From an uncultured Clostridia bacterium (GTDB lineage Bacteria; Bacillota; Clostridia; Christensenellales; Borkfalkiaceae), in the NCBI GenBank assembly GCA_937920115.1, contig CALGVF010000236.1:1-5802 (forward strand): a DNA stretch of 5,802 nucleotides, written 5' to 3'. The notes below the pieces were generated by a model. The model was not told the DNA's origin. It did not search any database and was given only the letters and a program-made list of their open reading frames with translations. Every line of letters begins with the position of its first letter. Positions within the stretch are counted from its first letter, which is position 1. Below, one piece after another: positions 5,726 to 5,802 of the stretch. A program made the translations under genes and the position numbers.

Positions 5726-5802
5726 GCCTTATGCCCTCCGATCTGCTTGTTTCTCTGCTTGCCCGTCGCTCCCTGTTCAAAGTTCATTCCTTTAAGCAGG
5801 GC
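5722..5802 (-). CDS. Y-family DNA polymerase (UmuC/DinB/UvrX type), C-terminal fragment
   Basis: Only the last 26 codons and the TGA stop are inside the window; the gene continues beyond the right edge. The reading frame gives ALLKGMNFEQGAT followed by GKQRNKQIGGHKA. LKGMN, GAT, RN and the terminal QIGGHKA match the recognisable C-terminus of clostridial Y-family polymerases, which bypass damaged template bases. No polymerase active-site residue can be seen, so the family call rests on this tail and on the YolD-like gene directly downstream, which overlaps its stop codon. The SOS promoter, if any, lies outside the window. The gene is truncated by the window edge, not visibly broken. Confidence 0.82.
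   Translation of the reverse strand, partial: ALLKGMNFEQGATGKQRNKQIGGHKA
5734..5739 (-). promoter_or_regulatory. Ribosome binding site deciding the GTG start of the YolD-like gene
   Basis: GGAGGG on the minus strand lies inside the last codons of the polymerase gene, eight bases before GTG at 5725. It supports the unusual start, which no nearby in-frame ATG could replace without losing the conserved N-terminus. Confidence 0.8.

Noticed and set aside
5469..5780. Arg-rich minus-strand frame overlapping the YolD-like gene and the polymerase tail
   Set aside because: Out-of-frame reading of two recognised genes, extremely rich in Arg, with no domain.

Overview
The window looks like a chromosomal segment from an endospore-forming Firmicute of class Clostridia, probably an uncultured gut-type lineage. 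The evidence is a hexameric glutamate dehydrogenase that closely resembles the Clostridium symbiosum enzyme, a sporulation-linked block DUF2953 - ytfJ/gerW - dacF-like carboxypeptidase - rluB, strong GGAGG-type ribosome binding sites, and a YolD-like protein behind a Y-family polymerase. The assignment rests on gene content and remembered family sequences; no search was run.

Layout. Positions 1-65 hold an extended -10 element and a ribosome binding site for gdhA (66-1424, plus strand). A near-perfect 16-bp hairpin (1440-1475) lies between gdhA and the convergent minus-strand operon and probably ends transcription from both sides. The minus-strand operon reads from right to left: DUF2953 membrane protein (4877-4350), GerW/YtfJ (4357-3974), D-Ala-D-Ala carboxypeptidase (3990-2854), RluB-type pseudouridine synthase (2921-2217), and an unrecognised charged coiled-coil protein (2202 or 2220 down to 1495). 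Its genes overlap or abut throughout, so they are probably co-transcribed and translationally coupled.

The 404-bp gap 4878-5281 has no convincing gene. It contains a possible sporulation-type promoter for the operon, an intrinsic terminator facing the minus strand (4944-4995), and a compact palindromic element with perfect 19-bp terminal inverted repeats (5020-5251), best read as a MITE-like non-autonomous mobile element. To its right, also on the minus strand, are a YolD-like protein (5725-5282) and, cut by the window edge, the C-terminal 26 residues of a Y-family DNA polymerase (5722-5802). Their stop and start codons overlap, giving a small translesion-repair pair.

Functionally the window joins nitrogen assimilation or glutamate catabolism (GDH), a spore and cell-wall block with a ribosome-modification gene, and a DNA-damage module. 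I see no CRISPR array, RNA gene, toxin-antitoxin pair, recognised defence system or new multi-gene system. The points most worth a second look are the 68-nt dacF/rluB overlap, which looks like a lost stop codon, the palindromic element, the unknown coiled-coil gene, and the mixed coenzyme-pocket residues of the GDH.
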